Position numbers and translations under genes: made by a program. DNA of 20,478 bases, from positions 694,432 to 714,909 of the forward strand of contig BFEA01000105.1 of NCBI GenBank assembly GCA_003427395.1, read 5' to 3'. The stretch comes from Chara braunii (lineage: Eukaryota > Streptophyta > Charophyceae > Charales > Characeae). Position 1 is the stretch's first letter. The number at the start of each line of letters is the position of its first letter. Below the pieces are notes generated by a model, which had not been told where the DNA came from, did not search any database, and saw only the letters and a program-made list of their open reading frames with translations. Positions 8,882 through 18,316 of this stretch are shown one piece after another.

Positions 8882-9470
8882 GAGGTCTTCGTAGTCTTAT
8901 CGCTCATTGCCGTTCCTTCGCTCGTCGAGTTGGGTATAGTCGAGATGTTGTGATGCTTGTGGTAGATGCCATCCCCATGCTGGTACTTGTCTTTGCCATT
9001 TGTGCCCACACCATCTTCCCTATCTTTGTGCAAGTGCGCCCCTCTCTGTGGTCTCCCTTCTCAACGCCAGGGCTTGTGGTAGATGCCATCCCCGTGCTGG
9101 TACTCGTCTTAGCCATCTGTGCCCATACCGTCTTCCTTATCTTTGTGCAAGTGCGTCCGAGGTCTTCGTAGTCTTATCGCTAGTCACCGTTCTTTCGCTC
9201 GTCGAGTTGGGTATAGTCGAGATGATTTGCTGCTTGTGTTAGATTCCATCCCCGTGCTGGTACTTGTCTTAGACATCTGTGCCCATACCGTCTTGCCTAT
9301 CTTTGTGCAAGTGTGCCTCTCTCTGTGGTCTCCCTTCTCAATGCCAAGGCTTGTGGTAGATGCCATCCCCGTGTTGGTACTCGTCTCAGGCATCTGTGCC
9401 CATATCATCTTCCCTATCTTTGTGCAAGTGCGTCCGTCTCGGTGGTCTCCCTTCTCAATGCCAGGGCAAC
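8882..9470. repeat. 277-bp super-repeat containing 117-bp sub-repeats
   Basis: GAGGTCTTCGTAGTCTTATC starts at 8882 and 9159. Within each super-unit a 117-bp block beginning GCTTGTGGTAGATGCC occurs twice: 8955 and 9072, then 9232 and 9349. On the plus strand the sub-repeats encode a hydrophobic VVDAIPVLVLVLAICAHTVF-type peptide and the super-unit start encodes EVFVVLSL..VLSLVELGIVEM. Several single-base changes and a frame break separate the copies. Confidence 0.9.
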
Positions 9471-9520
9471 CGTGTTGCCCTGCCTTGTGGTGTTGTAGTA
9501 TGTGTTGTGGTGAACGCTGG

Positions 9521-9610
9521 ACGTATCTAAATCGAGGTGGGGTGGAATATGAGAGAGAGGGAGACATATCTAAATCGAGATGGAATGGAATACGAGAGAG
9601 AGGGAGAGGG
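9521..9610. repeat. About 43-bp tandem duplication, purine-rich
   Basis: ATCTAAATCGAG and GTGGAAT..GAGAGAGAGGGAGA recur at 9525 and 9568. Confidence 0.85.
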
Positions 9611-9615
9611 ATCTT

Positions 9616-9950
9616 CAATCTTCAGTAAGTGACGACTAGGCATTGCGATTCGAGGGAGTGGTCAGGCTGCAAAAGAGGTCACTGCTGCGAGTCTGTGACT
9701 TGGAGATTCGTCTTCACTAAGTGACGACTAGGCATTGCGATTCGAGGGAGTGGTCAGGTTGCAAAAGAGGTCACTGCTGTGAGACTCGTCGGGGGGGTCT
9801 ATATTCTGCGTTCGGTCCGTTAGAGTATGACTGAGAAAGCTACTTACTACTTCGGTTGTCATTGCGATTCGAGGGAGTGGTCAGACTGCAAAAGAGGTCA
9901 CAGCTGTGACTTTGAGACTCGTCGGGGGGGTCATTATTTTGTGTTCAGGT
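9616..9950. repeat. Three diverged repeat copies
   Basis: CATTGCGATTCGAGGGAGTG followed by GTCAG and CTGCAAAAGAGGTCAC starts at 9641, 9733 and 9860. Copies 1 and 2 share the lead-in AAGTGACGACTAGG. Copies 2 and 3 share the tail GAGACTCGTCGGGGGGGTC. Confidence 0.92.
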
Positions 9951-10081
9951 CGTTAGAGTAGCCAGCGGCAGCTTCAAACCCGAAATGGTGTCTTCGAGTA
10001 AAATGACCCATGTACTGACGAACACAACAGATAATAAGAAAAATGGTTCCTATGATGACATGAAAGTCATGGAATCAAGTA
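9951..10081. other. No recognised feature
   Basis: Linker between two repeat families. A fragment of the next family (GAAAGCTACTTACTACTTCGG) already appears at 9836, inside the preceding one. Confidence 0.4.
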
Positions 10082-10960
10082 GCTAAAAAGAATGTAGAGC
10101 CATATATCCCATCAAAAATGGTAAAAGGAGCTTCTACATATTCCATTCTTTGAAATGAAGTAAAAACTGAGAAAACTACGTACCACTTCGGTTGTTTTAG
10201 AGTATGACTGAGAAAGCTACTTACTTCGGTTGTTATAATTTCATGATTTGATCCGAAAGGTTAACTTAACAAATATGTGTGATACTCAAATTATTTATGT
10301 GAAATTCAGACAAAATGAATGGGGAGAGGCGGGAGGAAGGTTGAGTTTGTTTGCGTCTGACCGAGTCAACCAAAGGTCGAGTCCATTCTGAGTGCGTGGA
10401 CTCACTGTAGTGGAGTCGGATATAGTTTGACCAGTAGCTAAAAATAATGTAGAGTCATATATCCCATAAAAAATGGTAAGAGGAGCTTCTACATATTTCA
10501 TTCCTTGAAATGCAGTAAAAACTGAGAAAGCTACTTACTACTTTGGTTGTTTCCGAGTATGACTGAGAAAGCTACTTACTTCGGTTGTTATAATTTTAGG
10601 ATTTGATCCGAAAGGCTAAAAAGAATGTAGAGTAATATATCCCATCAAAAATGGTAAAAGGAACTTCTACATATTTCATTCCTTGAAATGCAGTAAAATT
10701 TGAGAAAACTACTTACTACTTCGGTTGTTTTCGAGTATGACTGAGAAAACACTTACTTTGGTTGTTATAATTTTAGGATTTGATCCGAAAGGTTAAATTA
10801 ACAAATATGTGTGATACTCCAAATTATTTATGTGAAATTCAGACAAAATGAATGGGGGGAGGCGGGAGGAAGGTTGAATTTGCTTGTGTCTGAACGAGTC
10901 AACCAAAGGTCGAGTCCATTCTGAGTGCGTGAACTCAGTGGAGTCGGATATAGCTTGACG
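10082..10960. repeat. Nested tandem repeat, long-short-long units
   Basis: GCTAAAAA.AATGTAGAG starts units at 10082, 10437 and 10615. Units 1 and 3 (about 350 bp) contain an extra segment from TTAACAAATATGTGTGATACT through GAGTCGGATATAG. The middle unit (178 bp) lacks it. The duplication therefore either predates a deletion in the middle copy, or the extra segment was exchanged between units. Confidence 0.92.
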
Positions 10961-10998
10961 TGGTGTGACAAAGTCCTAAGTCGTTTCTAAGTGCGTGT

Positions 10999-11398
10999 GC
11001 CCAGTTCTACGTTGATTTATGAGGGGGACACAAGCAAAGGCTAGCCACACCATAAGTTGGTGTGACCATGAGTTGGGTAATCAGAATCCTTGCTTTCTTT
11101 TGTTGCTGAATATAGCTTGATACATTCTAAGTGTGTGTGCCCAGTTTTATGTTTATTTATGAGGGGGACACAAGCAAAGGCTAGTCATACCATAAGTTGG
11201 TGTGACAAAGTCATAAGCCGTTTCTGAGTGCGTATGTCCAGTTCTATGTTTATTTATGAAGGGGACACAAGCAAAGGCTAGCCACACCAAGTCATAAGCC
11301 GTTTCTAAGTGTGTGTGCCCAGTTCTATGTTGATTTATGAGGGGGACACAAACAAAGGTTAGCCACACCATAAGTTGGTGTGACAAAGTCATAAGCCG
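10999..11398. repeat. Four repeat copies, 80-140 bp
   Basis: GCCCAGTTCTA.GTTGATTTAT followed by GAGGGGGACACAAGCAAAGG and CATAAGTTGGTGTGAC starts at 10999, 11139, 11236 and 11317. Spacing is irregular because of internal deletions. Confidence 0.9.
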
Positions 11399-11459
11399 TG
11401 AATATAAATTGAACCAGAGTATAAAATGTGATATATTTATTTATATATTACATCATTGG

Positions 11460-12130
11460 CAGGCTAAACGCCATAAGTAGATGGGCGTCCCGCCTTGTTT
11501 TGCATAATTGAGTCTGTTTAGTTCTAGCCATGTAAGTCAGTAACAGACAAAGTCGAGAGAGAAACAAAATCCAGATTATAAAATTGAAAGGTAGTTTGGG
11601 CAGACTCATTCATCAATAAGTTAAGTAGTCTGGTCTTATGCCTATGACAACACAAAAGTTGGAGTGACCTAACCATTTATCAGCCCATGACAACACAAAA
11701 GTTGCCCGACCATTTATCAAAAGAGAGAAGGAGGGGCGAACCCATAAGTTGGGGATTGTTCGGTCATACATACATGTTGTATGTCTAAGCAGGCTGAACT
11801 GCCCATAAGTTAGGTAACCTGGTTTTATGCTATATGCCATTGTTTGGGTTGGCTGACCATGCCATAAGTTGGTGTGTTCTAGTTATATGCCTCTTGTCGT
11901 TGTTTAGGCAAAGGTTGAACGCCTCATACGTTGAGGTGGCTCAGTTATTTATGTATGCCGAATGTTTGGGCTGACCAACCTCACCATAAGCTGGTGCGGC
12001 CCGATCATACGCCTTATGTTAATTGTCTAGGCAGAAACTAGTTACATCATAAGTTGGTGTGACATAGTCCTATACGTATGTTTACCTTGTTCTACCAGGC
12101 TAGGACACCATAAGTTGATGTGACCTAGTT
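11460..12130. repeat. Degenerate continuation of the CATAAGTTGGTGTGAC family
   Basis: Diverged copies of CCATAAGTTGGTGTGAC followed by a Y-rich TAGTTATA or TCATAC end recur at roughly 60-bp spacing near 11741, 11801, 11850, 11911, 11972, 12045 and 12106. It looks like the older part of the array to its left. Confidence 0.75.
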
Positions 12131-12895
12131 ATATAGTTGGCAAGTCATTCAAATTCATAAGTGTTGTCTGATCCTATATCTTATGTAAGAAGGGGTAAAA
12201 GGGATCTAAAAGTTAGGATTGATGTTAGCTCACGGTATCATCTTGAAGGAATGATTGTGCAGGCTATGTTCAATAGTAACTGTCAGGTGAGAGTCATAAA
12301 TTAGTCCCAAGTACAGTTGAATTTTGTTTTTGTTTTTTTCAGCGTTGTAGCCCTCCATCCGGTTTAAATGTAGTAGTGGTTCTCTTTGGCCTATACTGTG
12401 ATGCAGGTCTATGCATTCGATTGAAGGCTCGATTCAATCAGACTGATACTACAAAGGATCACTTTTCTATTATCTTTTGATAACAGGTCGGTTGTGATAC
12501 AACTTACCTGCTTCTGTATCTTAACCTAAAGCCTTAGCCATTGTGAACTTTTTATGTTTTCTTAGGGTTTTCACCCAAAGTCTTTCTGAATGGTTATTCC
12601 TTCAAAAATTGAGTACCTTTATTATGGGGAGGTGGAAAATTGGTTGGGATTTGCATGCATAAGGCAGGGTATGAGTCACATAAAGCAGTAAAGTTGACTC
12701 CCTTAGTGTGTGCGATGTTGTTGTTCAAACTTTGTGTGATCGTAGGTATGCATTTTTGTTTTTTTGTTTGAGCTTTGATGATTGTCCGAGTTTCCTTGTC
12801 CATGACATTCAAGGTTCTAGCTCGGCTCAAAAGGGTTTCCCCTATGTGCTTAGCATATGCACGTTGCACATCATGACCCTCCGCCTAAAGGTGAG
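12131..12895. other. No supported gene
   Basis: AT-rich, with a pyrimidine run ending in CAG near 12340 that resembles a 3' splice site but has no exon to support it. Frames of about 90 codons near 12594-12977 on both strands lack motifs. Confidence 0.45.
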
Positions 12896-12989
12896 AAGTG
12901 TCACGAGGGTTGAACAACCTATCCTTCAACTGTTGAATATCGTGAAGGGTATATCCTTCACGATACCTCATTTATGACACTTGAGTGTC
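12896..12989. repeat. Branched inverted-repeat cluster
   Basis: An outer 8-bp stem AAGTGTCA (12896-12903) with TGACACTT (12975-12982) encloses three smaller inverted repeats: GGTTG-AA-CAACC (12908-12919), TTCAAC-T-GTTGAA (from about 12924) and a perfect 11-bp stem TATCGTGAAGG (12938-12948) with CCTTCACGATA (12955-12965), loop GTATAT. GACACT-TG-AGTGTC (12976-12989) is an alternative partner for the outer arm. GTTGAA and TTCAAC can also pair with one another across a 10-nt loop. No known RNA family is recognised. The anticodon and T-arm signatures of a tRNA are absent. Confidence 0.75.
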
Positions 12990-13346
12990 GTACTTAAAAC
13001 TGATTTCCGTAGAGGATCGAGCGATTGTGGGTAACGCATGAAGCGTCGCCATGACAGTTAATCGAGAGGGTTCACATAACTGAATACTATGCTTTCCCTA
13101 GCCTGAGCGTTCCTCTTAGACGTTTCTGATTGCAGACCTCACTTAAAGTCTCACACAAAATCGGTTATGGGTCGAACCCTCGTTAAGGAAATCATACGCG
13201 ATTAGGTCATTCCTTTGCATGCGAATGTCTCAGCCAACGAGCACACGTATTTTGCAAAGGCTAGACCTATAAACATTTACATGATCATGAGAGTTCGACA
13301 GTATGATTTATTTTCCTTGTTTTAAATTTATTTTTGGTGGAACGAT
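12990..13346. other. No recognised feature
   Basis: Contains short inverted repeats such as ACGC-ATGAA-GCGT near 13035, but no gene or RNA signature that I can support. Confidence 0.4.
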
Positions 13347-13421
13347 AAGGTTCCAGGTAGAAGGGTTAGCGTGTAGCTGGTGGTGAGCCAGACAACTCAC
13401 CACCACACGAGCTAGAACCTT
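13347..13421. repeat. Long imperfect hairpin
   Basis: Three nested stems: AAGGTTC (13347-13353) with GAACCTT (13415-13421), CGTGT (13370-13374) with ACACG (13405-13409), and GGTGGTGAG (13379-13387) with CTCACCACC (13396-13404). The terminal loop is CCAGACAA, with internal loops between stems. It could be a small inverted-repeat element or a structured transcript. Confidence 0.7.
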
Positions 13422-14290
13422 GAATGTCTTGGACCAGCCGACGCTTGAGCTAATGTATTCATGCATGACTGGTGATTTTTTATAGAGGCTTGTGAGGAGA
13501 CGTTCTATTTGTGTCAAGTCTTATGCATGACGTCCGTGCGGTCCATCCCAAAAAAAGTTCCGGGTCAGATAGAAAAAGGGGCTAGGCAAGTGTATTGCGT
13601 GGTTAGAATGGTCGTCCTAGTCGACCTGCGTAGGGTCGCACTCGAGAGATCAGTGCCTCGCACGATGATTTGCGTGCGGGTTCGATTCGGTCATTAACCT
13701 AGCGTAACCCATGTGCTACACTGAAAGAGAAACGCCCTCGGTTGGGCCACCTCTGCGATTGCGTATGAAAAACCATTGCATGTGGTCTGGTAGCTCGACG
13801 CCCACCTAAGGGATGGTGACAACTCCTGTGGGTGGAGGTCCTGCCAAATCCTGCTTGACGCGACCGTGAGGGTCCCACTGTGGGACCGATGCGCTCAACA
13901 ACACACATGAGAGTTGCTGCTAAAGGATGAGGAGAGGCTAGAGGTCTGTAGGGAGTTGGGAGGAGGCCAGTTAGCCATGACCAAGGGCTGGGAGCACTCT
14001 GCTTTAGCCAAGGCAGGTGCTAAGGGTTGTGAGCCTACCCATAGTTTATCATGTGGGCTAAGACTCTGTCGTAGGCTCTTAGGGAGGTCATTTTGAAACT
14101 AGTTTTTTCCAAGTCTAAGGTTTTATTGTTTCTATGGTCAATTTGTCATCGATAGCAGGTTCTTTTTCAAGGTGGTGGTGTAGGTGCGGCCATGTGGCAT
14201 GTTGTGCCTCATTTTTTAGGCTTATGCTGCCGAATTTCAACACACCAACGACACAAAAAAATCAAGGGGAAATGTTGCCAAAAGTTTTGG
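13422..14290. other. No supported gene
   Basis: GC-richer than its neighbours, with several 60-70 codon frames on both strands, none with recognisable motifs. A string like a tRNA B box (GGTTCGATTCG, near 13678) has no matching arms. Confidence 0.45.
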
Positions 14291-14296
14291 TGCAAT

Positions 14297-14458
14297 GCGC
14301 CCTCTTTTTCTTTTTTGTCTTATAGAGGTGTTGCTGGATGTCCGTGAGATGCGCCCTCTTTTTCTTTTTGGTCTGATAGAGGTGTTGCTGGGTGTCCGTG
14401 AGATGTGCCCTCTTTTTCTTTTTGGTCTGATACACGTGTTGCTGGGTGTCCGTGAAAT
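14297..14458. repeat. 54-bp tandem repeat, three copies
   Basis: GCGCCCTCTTTTTCTTTTTG followed by TCTGATAGAGGTGTTGCTGG starts at 14297, 14351 and 14405. The period is 18 codons. The minus strand reads as repeated PKRKRG.ISRTPSNTSIR, a basic peptide, within a frame of about 90 codons that has no known domain. Confidence 0.93.
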
Positions 14459-14763
14459 CTTGATTTTAGTATAATAAAGGTGGTTTTGATTTATGGTGAT
14501 AACAATAAGGACCATATTATCTTTTTTGGACGTCGTGAGCAGGTAGGACGTCAGCTGGTATGCCCGTCGCGTTTCGGAATGAAACCGATGTTGGTAGTGG
14601 TTAGTACTGGTTACCGAGAACGATTTTAGATAATGTGGCGCATGATGACCTCGTTGTTATATTTTTTTGGAGCGGGACATATACGACAACAACGATTCGT
14701 GTGGACCGTTATGGTCTGGAAGTGGAGTCGATCTCGAAGGATTTTTGAAACTCAATCCCACAT

Positions 14764-14935
14764 GTAGGTTTTAACTGCGCCGTGTCGCATTATTTTTTTG
14801 TTTCTGATTATGCCATATCCCATTATTGTTTTGTAGTATACTATGCTCTGTAGGTTTTGACTGCGCCGCATCGTATTATTTTTTTGTTTCTGATTGTGCC
14901 ATATCCCATGATTGTTTTGTAGTATTCTATGCTCC
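14764..14935. repeat. 86-bp tandem duplication
   Basis: GTAGGTTTT.ACTGCGCCG begins at 14764 and 14850. Each copy ends GTTTTGTAGTAT.CTATGCTC. Confidence 0.93.
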
Positions 14936-15400
14936 CATCGGAAGAGTGTGAATGTTGGCAGCACTCCGTGAGGTTGTCGGACCACGATTTCACAACACGT
15001 TTATTTAATGACACTGTCATTTTTTTTTCAAGAGTGACACGGGTGCACCCGATAGTGGTCTCAGTATCCTATTCAAGTCTGCAGGTGACACCGGTGCTGC
15101 AACTCACTTGATACCTTACCCCAAACGCGATTCTGATTGTGGACTTGACTGGTAACTCTGGAGACGTTCATCGGAAGAGTGTGAGTGTTGGCAGCACTCC
15201 GTGAGGTTGTCGGATCATGTTTTCACGACACGTTTATTTAATGACATTATGACACCACCATTTTTTTTTCAAGAGTGACACGAGTGCACCGGGTAGTGGT
15301 TTCAGTATCCCATTCTAGTCTGCAGGTGACAATGGTGCTGCAACTCACTTGATACCTTACCCCAAACGCCATTCTGATTGTGGACTTGACTGGTAACACC
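14936..15400. repeat. 233-bp tandem duplication
   Basis: CATCGGAAGAGTGTGA.TGTT starts at 14936 and 15169. Shared landmarks are GGCAGCACTCCGTGAGGTTG, a T-run followed by CAAGAGTGACACG, GGTGCTGCAACTCACTTGAT and GGACTTGACTGGTAAC. Copy 2 has a small insertion near 15248. Confidence 0.93.
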
Positions 15401-15419
15401 AAGTACTTAGAGTCAGACC

Positions 15420-15535
15420 AATCAGTCAATCAATCCATCAATCACAATCAATCACAATCAATCACAATCAATCAGTCAATCAATCAATCAATCACAATCA
15501 ATCACAATCAATCACAATTAATCATTCAATCAATC
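15420..15535. repeat. (AATC)n / AATCACAATC microsatellite
   Basis: Alternating CAATCAATCA and CACAATCAATCA units. Confidence 0.95.
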
Positions 15536-15731
15536 AATTCCCGTGTGACAGTGTTTGTGTGTGTGTGTGTGTACAACGTGGGGGTGGGGGATTGGGAGAC
15601 CCCTCCCCCACCAACCATTCAATCAATCAATCAATTCCCGCGTGACAGTGTTTGTGTGTGTGTGTGTGTGTACAGCGTGGGGGTGGGGGATTGGGAGACC
15701 TCTCCCCCACCAACCAATCAATCAACAAAAA

Positions 15732-15767
<36 letters not shown>

Positions 15768-15828
15768 AGCGTGGGGTTGGGGGATTGGGAGACCCCTCCC
15801 CCACCAACCAATCAATCAACAAAAAATA
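15536..15828. repeat. Compound minisatellite: (TG)n and (AATC)n inside each unit
   Basis: Three units end near 15616, 15715 and 15808. Each has GTGACAGTG or a related lead (lost in unit 3), a (TG)8-18 run, TACA.CGTGGGGGTGGGGG, ATTGGGAGACC, CTCCCCCACCAACC, then AATCAATCAA. The block from GTGGGGGTGGGG to CCCCTCCCCCAC is a near-perfect inverted repeat with a T-T mismatch. Confidence 0.93.
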
Positions 15829-15852
15829 ACCGCTGCGCGGTTGTGGTCATGA

Positions 15853-16199
15853 GTGCAAGCCGCAGTCGCGACTTCGGCGACCACAGCCGGGGGGAATCCG
15901 TGGGCTGTTTATGACAACTGCGGGGGACTGTCGTACACATTGGGTGAGGAGGATTTGCATATGCCACATGGGTTGAGACGTCATAGCTCAATCAATGACC
16001 TTGAAGCCCAGATTGCTGCTGAGCATGAGATGTTGGACGAGTTACTTTGAGAGTGTGAGAGGAGGGCAGAGACGGACGCATAGGCGGAGGAGGTGGACAC
16101 AGAGACGAAGCCGGTCAAGATGGCTGCGCGCAGAAGGAGACAGAGGAGAGCGACCTCTCCCATCGCCGCGGTAGCCCTGCATGCCTCATCCGCGGAGTG
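15853..16199 (+). pseudogene. Short GC-rich coding remnant, unidentified
   Basis: One frame reads through 65 codons to a TGA at 16048-16050, passes a TAG near 16081, then continues open to TGA at 16198-16200. Visible pieces are GGNPWAVYDN, LHMPHGLRRH, INDLEAQIAAEHEMLDELL (an amphipathic, coiled-coil-like helix), ECERRAETDA and the basic MAARRRRQRRA. GC content and codon character differ from the AT-rich repeats around it. It looks like a broken exon or the gag-like part of a retroelement, but I recognise no family and there is no ATG at the head of the frame. Confidence 0.3.
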
Positions 16200-16407
16200 A
16201 GAGTGAGCAGCACAAGGGAGGAGACTAAATTGACCACCGACAGGGAGAGGGAGTGTAGTGCGTCACGGGACTCGTACGAGGCGCAATGACAGGAGTTAGA
16301 GACTTGGTAGTATGGTAAATTATTTCTTTTGACTTTATTTTTCTGTACATTCCTCTCACGATGTGTAGCACACCGAGCATGTTCAGAGCTTTTTCGGTCG
16401 AACAGAT
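16200..16407. other. No recognised feature
   Basis: Transition from GC-rich to AT-rich sequence, with no motif seen. Confidence 0.4.
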
Positions 16408-16740
16408 AACATATATATTTTTAATATTCTTATATTCACGTTCGGAGAGTTTCGGCGCTTGTTCACGTTCGGTCCAGAACGTTCGAATACGATGCCACAC
16501 AACTCTCACGTTCATATTCAGTTTTTGTCCCGAATGTTCGAACACGATGCTACACAGCTCTGACGTTCTTATTTAGTTTTTGTCCATATATCATATAGCG
16601 AACATCCCTTGCCATTTGTGTGATTTCTTCCTGTGTATAGCGAGCATCCCTTGCCATTCGTGTGATTTCTTCTTGTGTAGTCCATTGTTTTTGCCTTGTA
16701 AAAGTCAAACCGCAGGTCATGGATCATGTGCACATCTACG
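16408..16740. repeat. Dispersed repeat family, copy A
   Basis: Shares with 17237-17500 the order ATATTTTTA..TTC.CGTTCG, GAGTTTC.GCGC, ACGATGC.ACACAACTCTC, TTTAGTTTTTGTCCATAT, GCATCCCTTGCCATTTGTGT and GTCAAACCGC.GGTCA. Inside copy A the unit CGAACATTCGAACACGATGC..CTC is itself doubled, and GCGA.CATCCCTTGCCATT occurs twice (near 16597 and 16638). Confidence 0.85.
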
Positions 16741-16741
16741 T

Positions 16742-17036
16742 ACGAACATGTTCGGGTGTTCGGCCGAACGCCACCCGAACGTGTTTGGCCAAGCACCTGA
16801 ATCATGTACACGTCTATGACCGAACATGTTCGGGTGTTCGGCCGAACGCCACCCGAACGTGTTTGGCCGAGCAGGTTATGGATCATGTGCACGTCTACGT
16901 CCAAACATCTTCGGGTGTTTGGCCAAACACATTCGGGTGGCGTTCGGCCAAACACCTGAATCATGTACACGTCTATGACCGAACATATTCGGGTGTTCGG
17001 CCGAACGCCACCCGAACGTGTTCGGCCAAACATATT
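16742..17036. repeat. Tandem 78-81-bp units with near-palindromic cores
   Basis: Cores start at 16750, 16828, 16909 and 16987. A typical core is GTTCGGGTG, TTCGGCCGAA (a perfect palindrome), CG, CCACCCGAAC, so the arms GTTCGGGTG and CACCCGAAC pair around it. The units are joined by ATCATGT.CACGTCTA.G.CC. The third unit is rearranged, with part of the core inverted. Confidence 0.92.
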
Positions 17037-17057
17037 AAAAAAAAAAAAAAAAAAAAA
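17037..17057. repeat. Poly(A) tract
   Basis: About 21 A bases directly after the last palindromic unit. It could be a retroposed tail or simple slippage; I see no target-site duplication. Confidence 0.9.
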
Positions 17058-17236
17058 CTTTTCTTTTTTGGTCTTTGATTTTAATGGTTTTTCATTTTTA
17101 ACTCGAGTCCGGTTACGAATTGGAGCATACCTCCGAGGCAAAAGTTGTTTATGTTATGTAATACATAGTTTTTTCAGATTTTGTTTATATTATTATTTTA
17201 CATAACATATAGTTTTTTAATATTTTTTGGAGGATT
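17058..17236. other. No recognised feature, AT-rich
   Basis: T-rich linker between the palindromic array and repeat copy B. Confidence 0.4.
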
Positions 17237-18118
17237 TTTTTTAAATATTTTTATGTTCGCGTTCGAAGAGTTTCAGCGCTCGTTCGTGTTCAGTCACCGA
17301 ACCCGAACACGATGCTACACAACTCTCGCGTTCATATTTAGTTTTTGTCCATATGTAATATAACGAGCATTCCTTGTCATTTGTGTGATTTCTTCTTGTA
17401 TATAGCAAGAATCCCTTGCCATTTGTGTTATTTCTTCCTGTGTACTCCATTTTTTTTGCCTTGTCAAAGTCAAACCGCGGGTCACGGATCATGTGCACGT
17501 CTATGTTATGTTTGTATAACGTGTTAATGTTTCTGTGTGTTTCTATCGTCCCGTGTTAATGTTTCTGTGTGTTTCTATCGTCCTTGTCTCTGTCAAACCT
17601 CAAACCTCAAAGTTAGATACATCTCCATGCCCCAACGAACATCCCTTGCCATTTGTGTGATTTCTTCCTTTGTATAGCGAGCATCCCTTGCCATTTGTGT
17701 GATTACATAAATCCTAAGTCTCCAATTAAGTTGGGCTTATTAGAGAATCCTCTTCCTATCCAACGTATATATAGCTTGGCTAGCCTACCTCTTTCTCTGG
17801 TGTCGATCGAGGTCCGTTAGCGGAATTTTCCAATTTCGAAATCGAATGTTATATTATGAAAGCGTTAGACACAAGATATCCCTTGCCACTTGTGTGATTT
17901 CTTCATGTGTATAGCGAGCATCCCTTGCCATTTGTGTGATTTCTTCCTGTGTACTCCATTTTTTTTGCCTTGTCAAAGTCAAACCGCGGGTCACGGATCA
18001 TGTGCACGTCTATGTGATGTTTGTATAATGTGTTAATGTTTTTGTGTGTTTCTATCGTCCCGTGTTAATGTTTCTGTGTGTTTTTATCGTCCTTGTCTTT
18101 CTCAAACCCCAAACCTCA
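17237..18118. repeat. Dispersed repeat family, copies B-D (509-bp offset duplication)
   Basis: Copy B (17237-17615) continues into GTACTCCATTTTTTTTGCC at 17442, and the same text with its downstream 170 bp recurs 509 bp later, from 17951 to about 18118. The stretch GCCTTGTCAAAGTCAAACCG to CACGTCTATGT is identical. A partial copy lies at 17632-17705. Each long copy contains a 32-bp tandem pair GTGTTAATGTTTCTGTGTGT (17521 and 17553). Confidence 0.9.
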
Positions 18119-18203
18119 TAGTTAGATACATCTTCATGCCCTACCACCTTCGTCAAACCCCAAACCTCACAGTTAGATACATCTTCATGCCCTACCACCT
18201 TCA
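18102..18203. repeat. 51-bp tandem duplication
   Basis: TCAAACCCCAAACCTCA.AG followed by TTAGATACATCTTCATGCCC starts at 18102 and 18153. Confidence 0.92.
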
Positions 18204-18316
18204 CCCACTTAAAAAAAAAAAACACCTAAAAAACAGAACCCCCGGTAAAGTTACTAAGCCCTTAATCCTGAACCGGAACCTCGACCGTTAGAACATAAAA
18301 CACGCAGAACCCTCGA

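Noticed and set aside
12300-12345. Polypyrimidine tract plus CAG as a 3' splice site
   Set aside because: No branch-site, donor or coding exon can be paired with it. T-rich runs are common here.
13600-13700. tRNA-like B-box string GGTTCGATTCG
   Set aside because: No A box at the right distance, no acceptor or T-stem pairing, and no anticodon arm could be formed.
15760-15800. Possible G-quadruplex in GGGGTTGGGGGATTGGGAGACC
   Set aside because: Only three runs of three or more G occur in each unit, one fewer than the canonical motif.
15380-15914. Overlapping frames encoding Cys-Val runs and Asn-Gln-Ser-Ile repeats
   Set aside because: Products of the (TG)n and (AATC)n microsatellites, not proteins.
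16569-17141. 190-codon minus-strand frame, the longest in the window, with repeated VRPNTR and VHMIH motifs
   Set aside because: The frame is kept open by the 78/81-bp period of the palindromic array and by dispersed repeats. Both strands are open in the same place and no domain is visible.
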